In this document: positions 16,747 to 25,862 of the stretch, piece after piece | Layout: each line of letters begins with the position of its first letter | Numbering within the stretch: position 1 is the stretch's first letter | Source: [Eubacterium] siraeum | GTDB lineage: Bacteria; Bacillota; Clostridia; Oscillospirales; Ruminococcaceae | Assembly (NCBI GenBank): GCA_025150425.1 | Contig: CP102281.1 | Coordinates: forward strand, 496,001-560,000 | Direction of reading: 5' to 3' | DNA: 64,000 nucleotides | Notes under the pieces: generated by a model | Database searches by the model: none | Seen by the model: only the letters and a program-made list of their open reading frames with translations | Told to the model about the DNA's origin: nothing | Translations under genes and position numbers: made by a program

Positions 16747-17745
16747 TTACTCGTGTCTTATTTTGCTTTCCGTAAGGTCAAGCATAAAGACAGAGCCTTT
16801 TCCAAGTTCGGACACGGCGGTAAGAGTAATGCCGAGCATATCGGCAATACAGCGGCAAAGATAAAGTCCTATACCGCTTGCCTTCATATCATATCTGCCG
16901 TTAAGTCCTGTGTAGCCGTTGTCGAAAATTCTCGGCAGGTCGGCAGGGTCTATGCCAATTCCCGTGTCGGCAATGCAGAGAATCTTTCTGTCGGTGTCGG
17001 GCTTCATATAAATTGATACCGAGCCTTTAGCGGTGTATTTTATCGCATTTGAGAGCAGCTGTTCAATGATGAAGGACAGCCATTTTTCATCGGTGAGAAC
17101 ATCGGTATCAAGCTCCTTGTAATCAAGGCTCAGCTTCTTCCCGATAAACTGCGTGGAGAATTTACGAACCGATTTTTTTACTATATCGTCAAGGCTGTAA
17201 TGCTTTATCACAAGGTCGTTGCCGGAGCTTTCAAGCCGGACATAGCACAGCGCCATATCGACATACTGCTCAATCTTCATAAGTTCGTCGGACAGCCTGC
17301 GGTTACTTTCGCTGTCTTCCGACTGGAGCATAAGTCGCATTGCGGAGATAGGCGTTTTTATCTGATGTACCCACATAGTGTAATATTCGTTTGTCGCCTG
17401 CAGGCTGTTTGCGGATTTTTCCTTAAGGGAAATGCAGTAATCGCTGAGTGTATTTATCAGCCTGCCGTAATCCTTGTCATCTGCCGATACCGCTTTCGGA
17501 AGATTGTCGGCACTCACGGTTATCTCGTTTGCAAGACGGGTGAGGATATTGTGCTTTTTGTACGCCTTTATAAAAGTTACCGCACCGATAGCCGTAACAG
17601 CGGCAAGCGACAGCAAAAGCGCATACAGCACAGGCTCTGAGGGGAGGTTATAAAGCGACAACACCACAGCGAAAATTACAGCCGCAATAATAATGCAGAC
17701 AAGCGTTATTATGCGGCTCCTGATAAAGTCAAGAAAGAATTTCAT
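16747..17745 (-). CDS. bceS: BceS-type sensor histidine kinase
   Basis: 332 residues, the small size of intramembrane-sensing kinases. Two membrane helices at about 10-30 and 36-56 with almost no outside loop. The phospho-acceptor region reads MWVHQIKTPISAM near residue 130; the N box is LLSNAIKYT, the G1 box ADTGIGI, and the G2 box SGIGLYLC. BceS-like kinases do not sense drug themselves but read the state of the BceAB transporter, matching the genes downstream. Its ATG overlaps the bceR stop by 4 bp. Confidence 0.9.
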   Translation of the reverse strand: MKFFLDFIRSRIITLVCIIIAAVIFAVVLSLYNLPSEPVLYALLLSLAAVTAIGAVTFIKAYKKHNILTRLANEITVSADNLPKAVSADDKDYGRLINTLSDYCISLKEKSANSLQATNEYYTMWVHQIKTPISAMRLMLQSEDSESNRRLSDELMKIEQYVDMALCYVRLESSGNDLVIKHYSLDDIVKKSVRKFSTQFIGKKLSLDYKELDTDVLTDEKWLSFIIEQLLSNAIKYTAKGSVSIYMKPDTDRKILCIADTGIGIDPADLPRIFDNGYTGLNGRYDMKASGIGLYLCRCIADMLGITLTAVSELGKGSVFMLDLTESKIRHE

Positions 17746-18419
17746 ACTATCATATACCCCATTCCGACCTTGGTCGTGATGTAGTTTTCAAGTCCTATGT
17801 TTTCAAGCTTTTTGCGAAGCCTGCTGACATTTACCGTAAGGGTGTTCTCGTCAACAAAGCAATCGGTTTCCCATAATCTCTGCATAAGCGTATCACGGGA
17901 AATTATCCTGCCTGCGTTTTCCATAAGAGTGCGGAGTATGCGAAGCTCGTTCTTTGTAAGTTCAATCTTTTTATCGCCGTTTGTCACGACCGCCGATGAA
18001 ATATCAAGTATAACACTGCCGTGGGATATAAGGTCGCTGTTGCCCGAAAAGGAGTAGGCACGGCGAAGCACTGCGTTTATCTTTGCGGTCAGCACCGAAA
18101 GATCAAACGGCTTTGCTATAAAATCATCTCCGCCCATATTCATAGCCATAACTACGTTCATATTGTCGGAGGCTGAGGAGAGAAAGATGACAGGCACTTT
18201 GGACAGTTTTCTTATCTCGCCGCACCAGTAGTAGCCGTCATAGAACGGTAGCTTTATATCAAGCAGTACAAGCTGAGGGTCGAAAGCGGCAAATTCCGCA
18301 GTGATATTGTGAAAATCCTTTGCACACTCTACTTTATAATCCCAGCCCTCAAGGTGCTTTTTCAGCGTCTGCGCTATCGTGGGGTCGTCTTCAATGATGA
18401 AAATTCTGTACATAGTCAA
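17742..18419 (-). CDS. bceR: BceR-type response regulator (OmpR family)
   Basis: 225 residues. Receiver domain at 1-120 with acidic pocket near residues 10-12 (EDD), phospho-acceptor Asp in LVLLDIKLP near 54 and Lys in IAKPF near 103. C-terminal winged helix at about 130-225 with ELTKNELRIL and DENTLTVNVSRLRKKL. It should activate the bceAB promoter, which carries tandem repeats. Its start overlaps the upstream hydrolase stop by 4 bp, so it belongs to the hydrolase-bceR-bceS transcript. Confidence 0.9.
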   Translation of the reverse strand: MTMYRIFIIEDDPTIAQTLKKHLEGWDYKVECAKDFHNITAEFAAFDPQLVLLDIKLPFYDGYYWCGEIRKLSKVPVIFLSSASDNMNVVMAMNMGGDDFIAKPFDLSVLTAKINAVLRRAYSFSGNSDLISHGSVILDISSAVVTNGDKKIELTKNELRILRTLMENAGRIISRDTLMQRLWETDCFVDENTLTVNVSRLRKKLENIGLENYITTKVGMGYMIV

Positions 18420-19144
18420 ATTTCTGCCATTCTTATAATAAGTTCGTTGAATCGCTTGGAAAACACGGGAGGAATGTTATGGGCGGCTTTGTCCCATATC
18501 TCGTATCTGCAATTTTTATTCATAGCGGCAAGTCCTTTTACGCTGTCGTGTACTTCTGTCTGTTCCTTACTGCCTGCAAGGGCAATCATCGGGAAGTATG
18601 CGTTTTCAAAGCCGTTTATTGTTTCAAGCGTTATTCCGTTGTCAACGGAGCTTCTTACGGTTTCGATACGCACATTCTGCATCTGTGCGACAAATTCTTT
18701 TCTTTGCTCTTTGGGCAGTCCGTTCATAAATCCGATGAAACCGCATAATCGTTTGTTCTTGAATGACGCAAACTGCTTTTCGTTCATAGCCATGACCTTT
18801 GAGAGCATAGGCTCTTTCTTGATAAGCCATGGACTTACTATTATCGCAGAAGTAAAATACTGCGGATATTCCGCACACAGCTTAACGCTAAGCTGAGCGC
18901 CGAGCGAAAAGCCGACAAGCGTTACCTTTTTGCCGATGTCGGCTATGAAACTTGCAAGCTGTTTTACTGCCGTTTCGGTATCGAAAATCTCACCTGCGGC
19001 ATCTCCGTAGCCCATGATATGCGGAATAATAAGATGATATTTTTCGGCAAGCGGATATTGCCTGCCGAAGCTGTGGACAAAGTTTGCCCCGTGCAGAAAG
19101 ACGATCGTCTTATCGTTTTCTTTGCCGTATTCATAATAGTGCAT
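18416..19144 (-). CDS. Alpha/beta hydrolase, first gene of the bce operon
   Basis: 242 residues from the ATG at 19144, which follows GGAGGGAAATGT; a longer frame from 19231 has no such site. Features of the fold: FLHGANF oxyanion region near residue 18, nucleophile elbow GFSLGA near 83-88, and a late His in AAHNIP near 222, giving a Ser-His pair. No lid or signal peptide; cytoplasmic. Substrate unknown. Translational coupling to bceR suggests a role in the same envelope-stress response, but that is inference from position. Confidence 0.8.
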   Translation of the reverse strand: MHYYEYGKENDKTIVFLHGANFVHSFGRQYPLAEKYHLIIPHIMGYGDAAGEIFDTETAVKQLASFIADIGKKVTLVGFSLGAQLSVKLCAEYPQYFTSAIIVSPWLIKKEPMLSKVMAMNEKQFASFKNKRLCGFIGFMNGLPKEQRKEFVAQMQNVRIETVRSSVDNGITLETINGFENAYFPMIALAGSKEQTEVHDSVKGLAAMNKNCRYEIWDKAAHNIPPVFSKRFNELIIRMAEI

Positions 19145-19177
19145 ACATTTCCCTCCGTGATTTTTCTTGTTGCTGTA

Positions 19178-19206
19178 ATTATAGCACGGGTGAGGGGGAT
19201 AGTCAA
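19178..19206 (-). promoter_or_regulatory. Promoter of the hydrolase-bceRS operon
   Basis: Minus strand: TTGACT at 19206-19201, 17-bp spacer, TGC-TATAAT with -10 at 19183-19178 (extended -10). It directly follows the T-tract of the metH terminator. Confidence 0.8.
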
Positions 19207-19236
19207 ACAAAAAAGCCGTGCGGTTATACACGGCTC
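19207..19236 (-). terminator. Terminator of the methionine operon (distal hairpin copy)
   Basis: On the minus strand: AGCCGTG, loop, CACGGCT then TTTTTTG. This copy keeps the T-tract. A second copy of the hairpin (19482-19505), differing by one base, sits beside the metH stop on the other side of the inserted mobile element. Confidence 0.75.
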
Positions 19237-19481
19237 CAGTTTGTAGAAAAAGTATGTTTTTGAAACAAACTTCTAACTCACTGCCCCTATCCCCCTGCTC
19301 CCTTCCCCGTGGGAAGGGGCTATTTTGCTGGGGCTACCGCCCCTAGTCCAAGCAAGGATGCTTGTAGTCAGCCACACAAAGCCACTGCACGATGCAGTGG
19401 CACAAATGGCTGACGACCTGTACGGGGGCTACGCCCCTGCGACCCCATTTTTAAAAATTATATAGGTTTTTCGACAGCCTG
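19237..19481 (+). mobile_element. Hairpin-rich non-coding mobile element, copy 2
   Basis: 245 bp, starts CAGTTTGTAGAAAAAG and ends TTTTTCGACAGCCTG. The central 150 bp are essentially identical to copy 1. It splits the metH terminator: the 24-bp hairpin (AAGCCGTG ... CACGGCTC) is present at 19213-19236 and again at 19482-19505 with one mismatch. No coding potential. Confidence 0.8.
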
Positions 19482-19505
19482 AAGCCGTGCGGTTATGCAC
19501 GGCTC
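19482..19505 (+). repeat. 24-bp hairpin duplicate proximal to metH
   Basis: Near-identical to 19213-19236 (23 of 24). It lacks a T-tract because the mobile element now follows it in the direction of metH transcription. Confidence 0.8.
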
Positions 19506-19516
19506 ATTATATCAAA

Positions 19517-21889
19517 TTATCCTATAACCTTCTTCGCAATATCTACCGTTTCCTTAGCATCCTTTGCGTAGAAGTCTGCGCCTATCTTTTCGGCATATTC
19601 GGGTGTAAGTACCGCACCGCCGACAACCACCTTGCAAGGAAGTCCGTTGTCACGGATAAGCTTTATGGTTTCTTCCATGGATTTGAGCGTAGTGGTCATA
19701 AGTGCGCTCAGTCCCACCAGCTTTACTTCGTGCTTTCTTGCGGCATCGACTACCGCCTGATACTCAACGTCCTTGCCGAGATCTATTACGGTGTAGCCGT
19801 AGTTTTCAAGCAGTACCTTTACTATGTTCTTGCCTATGTCGTGTACATCGCCCTTTACCGTTGCAAGCACTATCTTGCCCTTGCTCACCGTTTCGGAATT
19901 GTTCTTTGCAAGGTGCGCCTTGATAACATCAAAACAGCTCTGCGCAACGCCCGCCGATAAAATCAGCTGAGGGAGGAATATCTTTCCCTGTTCAAACAGC
20001 GTACCTGTCTTGTCAAGCGCAGGGATAAGCCGCTCGTTTATTATTACCATCGGGTCGGTGTCGATAAGCAACTGCTCGGTTATCTTCGCCGCATCCGCTT
20101 TTAAACCGTTGTCGATGGCATATTCAAGCGTTACCTCGGAGGATTTCGGCTTTGCGACTGCCGTTGGGGTATCACTGCCGTAAGCGGCGATGTATTCTAC
20201 CGAGTTCACATCTATCGCCTTTAACAGCTTGAACGCTCTTACAGCGCCTGTCATAGACGCTACGTTGGGGTTTATAATCGGCAGATCAAGCCCGTTTTCA
20301 AGTGCCATCGTAAGAAAAATGTGGTTTAAAAGCTCACGGTTTGGCAGACCGAATGATATATTCGATACACCGAGTACCGTTCTTACTCCGAACCTTTCCT
20401 TTACCGCACGCACAGCCTTAAGCGTTTCGTTTACTGCAAGCTGTTCTGCGGATGCGGTAAGCGTGAGGCAGTCTATCGCTATATCCTCTTTCGGAATACC
20501 GATTTTCTCGCAACGCTTTATTATCTTTTCGGCAATGGCTACACGCTGTTCGGCTTTAGGCGGTATGCCGTCCTTGTCAAGCGTCAGACCTACTACTGCC
20601 GCACCGTATTTCTTTACGAGCGGAAGAACGTTTTTAAGGCTCTCCTCCTCGCCGTTTACCGAGTTTACCATAGGCTTGCCGTTATATACACGCAGTGCCG
20701 CTTCGAGTACCTCCGGAATGGTGCTGTCTATCTGGAGCGGTACGTTAGTAACGCCCTGAATGCTCTTGACAGCCTTTATCATCATTGCCTTTTCGTCAAT
20801 GTCGGGAAGTCCAACGTTTACGTCAAGTATATCCGCTCCTGCGCCGACCTGCTCTATAGCCTGACCTAAGATATAGTCTATATCATCGTTTATAAGCGCC
20901 TGCTTGAACAGCTTTTTACCGGTAGGGTTGATACGCTCACCGATTATCCTCGGCTGGCTTACCTCTACAACATTTGTGCCGCTGCATATCGTGCAGACAC
21001 GCTCTATCTTCTTAGACTCGTACTTTCTGCCCTTTACCTTCTCTGCTGTACGGCGGATAAATTCGGGTGTTGTACCGCAGCAGCCGCCGATTATTCCTGC
21101 ACCGAGATCAGCTATCTCAACGGCATAGTCGCTGAATTCTTCGGCATCTATAGAATATTCGCCTGTTGCAGGGTCGGGAAGCCCTGCGTTCGGCATTACG
21201 ATAACGGGTATCTTCGACTTTTCACAGAGCGTTTTGATTATAGGCATAAGCTCCTTCGGACCGAGGGAGCAGTTCACGCCGACGGCACTTACACCAAGTC
21301 CCTCGCACAGCAGTATTTCCGCTTCGGCGGGACAACCCGTAAAGGTACGTCCGTTTTCCTCGAAGGTCATACTGCATATTATCGGAAGGTCACAGTTTTC
21401 CTTTGCGGCAAGTATAGCGGCTTTAAGCTCGTATAAGTCGGTCATCGTTTCAAACAGAACAACGTCCGCACCTGCCTTATAGCCTGCAACTATCTCCTCC
21501 CTGAATATGTCGTAAGCCTCTTCAAATTTAAGGCTTCCCGTAGGCTCAAGGAGCTGTCCTATAGGGCCTATGTCAAGAGCGCAGAAAACGTCCTTTCCGC
21601 TTTCCTTTATCGCTTCTTTGCAGTTTATTATTCCTGCGGTGATAATTTCATCTACGCTTTTACCACTGTGGCTTAGCTTGTAGGAATTTGCACCGAATGT
21701 ATTTGCGGAAATTATATCCGCTCCTGCGTCTATATAACTGCGGTGTATTTCTTTGAGCAGATCCTTTGCGGTAAGGTTTAAAAGCTCGGGAGTTTCGCCC
21801 GTCTTAAGTCCCTTAGCCTGCAGCTGAGTACCCATAGCACCGTCGAAAATCAGCAGTCCTCTTTGTTCAAGTAATGTTTTAATTTCCAC
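19517..21889 (-). CDS. metH: Cobalamin-dependent methionine synthase, short form
   Basis: 790 residues, GTG start behind GGAGGT. Order of domains: homocysteine methyltransferase barrel (about 1-300) with zinc Cys in VNCS and GGCCGTT; pterin-binding barrel (about 315-575) that takes methyl-tetrahydrofolate; cap helices and cobalamin-binding domain (about 585-790) with the DVHDIGKNI motif whose His ligates cobalt. The C-terminal AdoMet reactivation domain of E. coli MetH is absent; a separate protein from the preceding gene supplies it. Converts homocysteine to methionine in the cytoplasm. Confidence 0.95.
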   Translation of the reverse strand: MEIKTLLEQRGLLIFDGAMGTQLQAKGLKTGETPELLNLTAKDLLKEIHRSYIDAGADIISANTFGANSYKLSHSGKSVDEIITAGIINCKEAIKESGKDVFCALDIGPIGQLLEPTGSLKFEEAYDIFREEIVAGYKAGADVVLFETMTDLYELKAAILAAKENCDLPIICSMTFEENGRTFTGCPAEAEILLCEGLGVSAVGVNCSLGPKELMPIIKTLCEKSKIPVIVMPNAGLPDPATGEYSIDAEEFSDYAVEIADLGAGIIGGCCGTTPEFIRRTAEKVKGRKYESKKIERVCTICSGTNVVEVSQPRIIGERINPTGKKLFKQALINDDIDYILGQAIEQVGAGADILDVNVGLPDIDEKAMMIKAVKSIQGVTNVPLQIDSTIPEVLEAALRVYNGKPMVNSVNGEEESLKNVLPLVKKYGAAVVGLTLDKDGIPPKAEQRVAIAEKIIKRCEKIGIPKEDIAIDCLTLTASAEQLAVNETLKAVRAVKERFGVRTVLGVSNISFGLPNRELLNHIFLTMALENGLDLPIINPNVASMTGAVRAFKLLKAIDVNSVEYIAAYGSDTPTAVAKPKSSEVTLEYAIDNGLKADAAKITEQLLIDTDPMVIINERLIPALDKTGTLFEQGKIFLPQLILSAGVAQSCFDVIKAHLAKNNSETVSKGKIVLATVKGDVHDIGKNIVKVLLENYGYTVIDLGKDVEYQAVVDAARKHEVKLVGLSALMTTTLKSMEETIKLIRDNGLPCKVVVGGAVLTPEYAEKIGADFYAKDAKETVDIAKKVIG

Positions 21890-22550
21890 AGTGACCTCCG
21901 CTTTTTCTGAATTTGCATCTGTCCTTCATATTACAGCTTTCACAGCCTCTTGTACTTCTGTCAACTTCGCCCTCTGACAGCCCTATAAATGCCGTTACCG
22001 ATTTTGTAGGCACCATCATATTGCTGTTCATTACGGTAAGACCTATCCTTTTCTGAGCCTGCAGAAGCGTCAGTAAATCAAACTGTATATCAAGGGGCAG
22101 ATCGCCGTAGCCGGGAGAATATCTCCATGTACGGCTGTTCGAGTGTACTTTTTCGAATATCTCTGTTTCAGCCCTGTTGCAGACCTGCTCTATTGCCGCA
22201 CCTGCAAGGCTGTCAACGATAACTGCGCTTGCCATATCGGATACCTGCAGATGTCTTAAAAGCACGTCTACTCCTTGTCCGAGCGTGGCACACATAAGCA
22301 CTATCCTGTCGCAGTTCTTTAAATGAGCGGCGGCTGAATTGCCTTTAAGTATTATATTGCTGTCCGAAATTCTGACACCATCGTCCGTAAAACTTATCGG
22401 GTATACGGCATAGAGGTATTTCGGGCTTGCGGCTTTCAGCAGCTGTTTCTCGCAGGAATCGAGCATTGCGAGCATCTGCTCGTTATCCGTGCCGTCCTTA
22501 CAGCCGAGATAACGCAGAGCCTCGTTTCTGTCTATCGGCTGAAGTATCAT
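21879..22550 (-). CDS. Methionine synthase reactivation-domain protein
   Basis: 223 residues, matching the stand-alone MetH activation domain. Core motifs: LMCATLGQGVD, a helix with DSLAGAAIEQVCN, and RYSPGYGDLPL, where E. coli MetH has the RxSPGYGD-type AdoMet contacts. A Cys-rich tail (CESCNMKDRCKF) follows. It likely provides AdoMet and contacts the cobalamin domain of the short MetH for reductive reactivation. It overlaps metF (4 bp) and metH (11 bp). Confidence 0.9.
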   Translation of the reverse strand: MILQPIDRNEALRYLGCKDGTDNEQMLAMLDSCEKQLLKAASPKYLYAVYPISFTDDGVRISDSNIILKGNSAAAHLKNCDRIVLMCATLGQGVDVLLRHLQVSDMASAVIVDSLAGAAIEQVCNRAETEIFEKVHSNSRTWRYSPGYGDLPLDIQFDLLTLLQAQKRIGLTVMNSNMMVPTKSVTAFIGLSEGEVDRSTRGCESCNMKDRCKFRKSGGHCGN

Positions 22551-23407
22551 AACAGATCCTTAATCCCGTTGTAGATGCGTGATGCGACAGCGGGGTTATT
22601 CATAGCGTAAAGGTGTATGCCCTGCACATCGTTTGAAATAAGGTCAACTATCTGGTCGATGGCATAGGCTATTCCTGCACTCCTCAGTGCCTCGGGGTCG
22701 TTCTCATACTTCTGCATCATCTTTACGAATTTTGAGGGCAGACTTGCGCCGCAGAGCGTTACCATACGCTCAATCTGCTTTTTGTTGGTAACGGGCATAA
22801 TTCCTGCGGCGATAGGCACGTCTATGCCTGCGGCTCTTGCACGCTTTTCAAAATCGTAATAGCAGGAATTATCGAAGAAAAGCTGTGAAACAAGGTGAGA
22901 AGCACCTGCGTCAACCTTTATCTTCAGGTTCTTTATATCTTCCTCGGCGCTTTCTGCGTCAACGTGGGTTTCGGGGTAGCACGCACCTGCAATATCGAAA
23001 TTTCCCTTTGACGCTATATATGCCGTAAGGTCGCTTGCGTGGGGGAAATCGTTCTTCGGTTCTTCATCGGGCTTGTTGTCGCCTCTTAAGGCAAGAATGT
23101 TCTCTATTCCGTTTGCGGCGAAATCGTCAAGCATAAAATCAACATCGTCACGGGTGCTGTTTATGCAGGTAAGGTGCGCCATTGCTTCGATACCGTATTT
23201 TTTCTTTATATGCGATGCTATCTCGCAGGTGGAGCGGTTTGCACGGTTTCCGCCTGCGCCGTAGGTCACGCTGATATATGCGGGATTTATTGCCGCAAGT
23301 CCCTCGATGGCATCATACACCGTTTCAATGGGGAAATTCTTGTTGGGAGGGAAAACCTCCAGCGAGAACACCGTCCTGCCGGGTGTGTATAAGTCTTTAA
23401 TTTTCAT
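22547..23407 (-). CDS. metF: Methylenetetrahydrofolate reductase
   Basis: 286 residues, full length for bacterial MetF. N-terminal SLEVFPPN contains the catalytic Glu; ISVTYGAGG, HLTCIN, LALRGD and SQLFFDN follow in the usual order along the TIM barrel that binds FAD. It reduces methylene-tetrahydrofolate to methyl-tetrahydrofolate, the methyl donor for MetH encoded two genes on. Start follows AAGGAAC. Lies 41 bp after metG, probably the same transcript. Confidence 0.95.
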   Translation of the reverse strand: MKIKDLYTPGRTVFSLEVFPPNKNFPIETVYDAIEGLAAINPAYISVTYGAGGNRANRSTCEIASHIKKKYGIEAMAHLTCINSTRDDVDFMLDDFAANGIENILALRGDNKPDEEPKNDFPHASDLTAYIASKGNFDIAGACYPETHVDAESAEEDIKNLKIKVDAGASHLVSQLFFDNSCYYDFEKRARAAGIDVPIAAGIMPVTNKKQIERMVTLCGASLPSKFVKMMQKYENDPEALRSAGIAYAIDQIVDLISNDVQGIHLYAMNNPAVASRIYNGIKDLL

Positions 23408-23448
23408 CTTTTTGTTCCTTTATGTCACTCGTTGTCTTCTGTGAATGT

Positions 23449-25377
23449 TTATCTTACCGTACTGCCGTTTGGTGTATCTTTATCAAGGAATACGACCTGT
23501 ACTTTTTCTCCTGCGTCACAGGCAAGGAGCATACCGTTGCTTTCTTCACCGCAGAGCTTTGCGGGGGCAAGATTTGCAACGAATATAATTTTCTTTCCGA
23601 TAAGTTCCTCGGGAGTGTAGTATTCGGCAATGCCCGATACTATCTGTCTGCCGCCTCTTGCATCGTCCACCTGAATTTTAAGCAGCTTCTTTGACTTCTT
23701 TATCTTTTCGCAGGCTGTAATCTCGCCTGTTCTGAGCTTGACCTTTGCAAAGTCGTCTATAGAGATTATTCCTGCCTTGTCAAGATCCTCGTCCTCCTTG
23801 ATTACGGTCTTGGGCTTCATAAGGCGTTCAAGTTCTGTAATCTCGCTCTTTATGTCGATTCTGGGGAAGAGAACTCTGCCCTTCTTTACCGTAACGTCTG
23901 CACGCAGAACGCCGAATGTGCCGAGCTTGTCGAAAGCGGTATCTTCTGCACCTGCGCCTATCTGCTCCCATACCTCAGGCATTGTAGCGGGCATAAAGGG
24001 GCTGAGCAGTGCAGAGCAGATACGAATAGTTTCAAGCAGGTTATAGAGTACGGTCGCAAGACGGGCGTTGTTGCTTTCGTCCTTTGCAAGTACCCACGGT
24101 GCTGTTTCGTCGATATACTTGTTGGCACGGGAGATTACCTTGAATATTTCCTCAAGCGCCTTTGAGTGCTGAGCCTGCTCGATAAGGGGAGTAACCGTAT
24201 CGCACAGTGACTGAGCCATACCGATAAGCTGATCGTCAAGATCATCGGATACTCTGTCTGTGGGCAGTGTTCCACCGAAATACTTGTCTGCCATTGCTAC
24301 TGTTCTTGAAACAAGGTTTCCGAGATCGTTTGCAAGGTCTGCGTTTATTCTTGTGAGCATAAGCTCGTTTGTGAAGTTGCAGTCACTGCCGTATGGCATA
24401 TCACGCAGTATCTGATAACGTACAGCGTCAACGCCGTAACGCTCGCAAAGCACAAACGGGTCTACAACGTTGCCCTTTGACTTGCTCATCTTGTCGCCGT
24501 TGAAATTTATCCAGCCGTGACCGTAAAGGTGCTTGGGCAGGGGCAGATCGAGCATCATAAGGATTATAGGCCATACGATAGAGTGGAAACGTACAATTTC
24601 CTTAGCGGTCATGTGCATATCTGCGGGCCAGTATTTTTCAAAATCATTGTACTTTTCGTTGCCGTAGCCGAGCGCACTGATATAGTTTGAAAGTGCGTCT
24701 ACCCATACATAAACAACGTGCTTGCTGTCAAAATCAACGGGTATGCCCCAGGTAAAGCTGGTTCTTGATACGCACAGATCCTCAAGGCCCGGCTTTATGA
24801 AGTTGTTTACCATTTCGTTTACACGGCTCTTAGGCTGTAAATAGTCGGTTTCGGTAAGGAACTTTTCAATCTTGTCGGCAAAATCGGAAAGGCGGAGGAA
24901 GTATGCTTCTTCGTTTGCTTCTTTTACCTCACGTCCGCAGTCGGGACACTTTCCGTCTACAAGCTGGCTCTCTGTCCAGAAGCTCTCGCACGGTGTGCAG
25001 TATTTTCCCTTGTAGGTGCCTTTATAGATGTAGCCCTTTTCGTACAGCTTCTTAAATATCTTCTGTACGGTTTCTATATGATAGTCGTCCGTTGTTCTGA
25101 TGAAACGGTCATAGCTTATGTGCATTGTTTCCCAAAGACGCTTGAAGTTGGCCACTATCTCGTCAACGTATTCCTTGGGGGTAACACCCTTTTCGGCGGC
25201 TTTAAGCTCTATCTTCTGACCGTGCTCGTCCGTGCCTGTAAGGAACATTACGTCATAGCCCTGCATTCTCTTGAAGCGTGCTATCGTGTCACACGCAACC
25301 GTTGTGTAACAGTGACCTATGTGGGGATTACCGGAGGGGTAATATATCGGTGTGGTTAAATAATATGTCTTGTTCAT
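23449..25377 (-). CDS. metG: Methionyl-tRNA synthetase
   Basis: 642 residues. Class I signature SGNPHIGHCY near residue 15-24 and KMSKSKGN near 300. A knuckle with CTPC and CPDC at about 127-147 fits the zinc-binding type. C-terminal residues about 540-642 form a Trbp111-like tRNA-binding domain (TGEI ... VSGIAEYY ... LAPAKLCGEESNGM). Start follows AAGGAG. Unusually it leads the methionine biosynthesis operon and is itself preceded by a leader ORF rich in Met and Cys codons. Confidence 0.95.
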   Translation of the reverse strand: MNKTYYLTTPIYYPSGNPHIGHCYTTVACDTIARFKRMQGYDVMFLTGTDEHGQKIELKAAEKGVTPKEYVDEIVANFKRLWETMHISYDRFIRTTDDYHIETVQKIFKKLYEKGYIYKGTYKGKYCTPCESFWTESQLVDGKCPDCGREVKEANEEAYFLRLSDFADKIEKFLTETDYLQPKSRVNEMVNNFIKPGLEDLCVSRTSFTWGIPVDFDSKHVVYVWVDALSNYISALGYGNEKYNDFEKYWPADMHMTAKEIVRFHSIVWPIILMMLDLPLPKHLYGHGWINFNGDKMSKSKGNVVDPFVLCERYGVDAVRYQILRDMPYGSDCNFTNELMLTRINADLANDLGNLVSRTVAMADKYFGGTLPTDRVSDDLDDQLIGMAQSLCDTVTPLIEQAQHSKALEEIFKVISRANKYIDETAPWVLAKDESNNARLATVLYNLLETIRICSALLSPFMPATMPEVWEQIGAGAEDTAFDKLGTFGVLRADVTVKKGRVLFPRIDIKSEITELERLMKPKTVIKEDEDLDKAGIISIDDFAKVKLRTGEITACEKIKKSKKLLKIQVDDARGGRQIVSGIAEYYTPEELIGKKIIFVANLAPAKLCGEESNGMLLACDAGEKVQVVFLDKDTPNGSTVR

Positions 25378-25421
25378 TCTATTTTCTCCTTGTTTTTAAG
25401 TGATATTCTGTCCGTGTTTTT

Positions 25422-25508
25422 TTACATTCGTGCAGTACCGCACATTCGGCACATATTGCACATTCGTGCATACACACCGTTCTTTGCGTTTTTAATTTTC
25501 AGGATCAT
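25422..25508 (-). CDS. Putative Met/Cys-rich leader peptide upstream of metG
   Basis: 28 codons, ATG at 25508 behind GGAAGGA (about 9 nt spacing), stop 44 bp before metG. The second half reads RMCNMCRMC then ends RM: four internal or terminal Met and three Cys within 13 residues. The coding stretch is made of 18-bp imperfect tandem repeats (ACATTCGTGCA or ACATTCGGCA on the plus strand), so GTGCA and TGCAC segments can pair in alternative ways. No T-tract terminator follows. A ribosome-stalling sensor of Met or Cys supply for the metG operon is inferred. Confidence 0.5.
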   Translation of the reverse strand: MILKIKNAKNGVYARMCNMCRMCGTARM

Positions 25509-25588
25509 AAGAATCAGTCCTTCCGAATGTAATTTATATGTTTATTATGGTACAGGTCATAAGTCCCTGATGTCCATACATAAATTTT

Positions 25589-25617
25589 AGTATACCACTA
25601 TTTAGTCGGTTTTGCAA
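25589..25617 (-). promoter_or_regulatory. Promoter of the metG operon
   Basis: Minus strand: TTGCAA at 25617-25612, 17-bp spacer, TATACT at 25594-25589. It leaves a leader of roughly 205 nt before metG, which contains the small Met/Cys ORF and no T-box or SAM riboswitch motif that I can see. Confidence 0.7.
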
Positions 25618-25665
25618 TAACGCAAAAATTTTTGATGTAATTTTTACATTTTGTCTAAAAAACCC

Positions 25666-25694
25666 TTGATTTTTTTCGGTTTTTCTAGTAAAAT
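25666..25694 (+). promoter_or_regulatory. Promoter of the CdaR-like gene
   Basis: TTGATT at 25666-25671, 17-bp spacer, TAAAAT at 25689-25694. The leader to the start codon is about 160 nt. Divergent from the metG promoter across about 50 bp of AT-rich DNA. Confidence 0.65.
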
Positions 25695-25862
25695 ATATTT
25701 GGTGTATTATTTTCGGCCGTTTTATGCCTTTTTCCGAGACTTTTCACAGGCTGATTCAAAGATACAATTATAAGAGTAATTTCCGCATACAAGGCAGTTA
25801 CAGGGTTATAGCCTTCGGCGGACACAGGAGCAAACCATTTTTAAGATAAAAGAGGTAAGAAA

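Noticed and set aside
25378-25600. T-box or SAM riboswitch in the metG leader
   Set aside because: No AGGGTGG-type T-box sequence, no SAM-I core and no terminator T-tract could be found in the leader.
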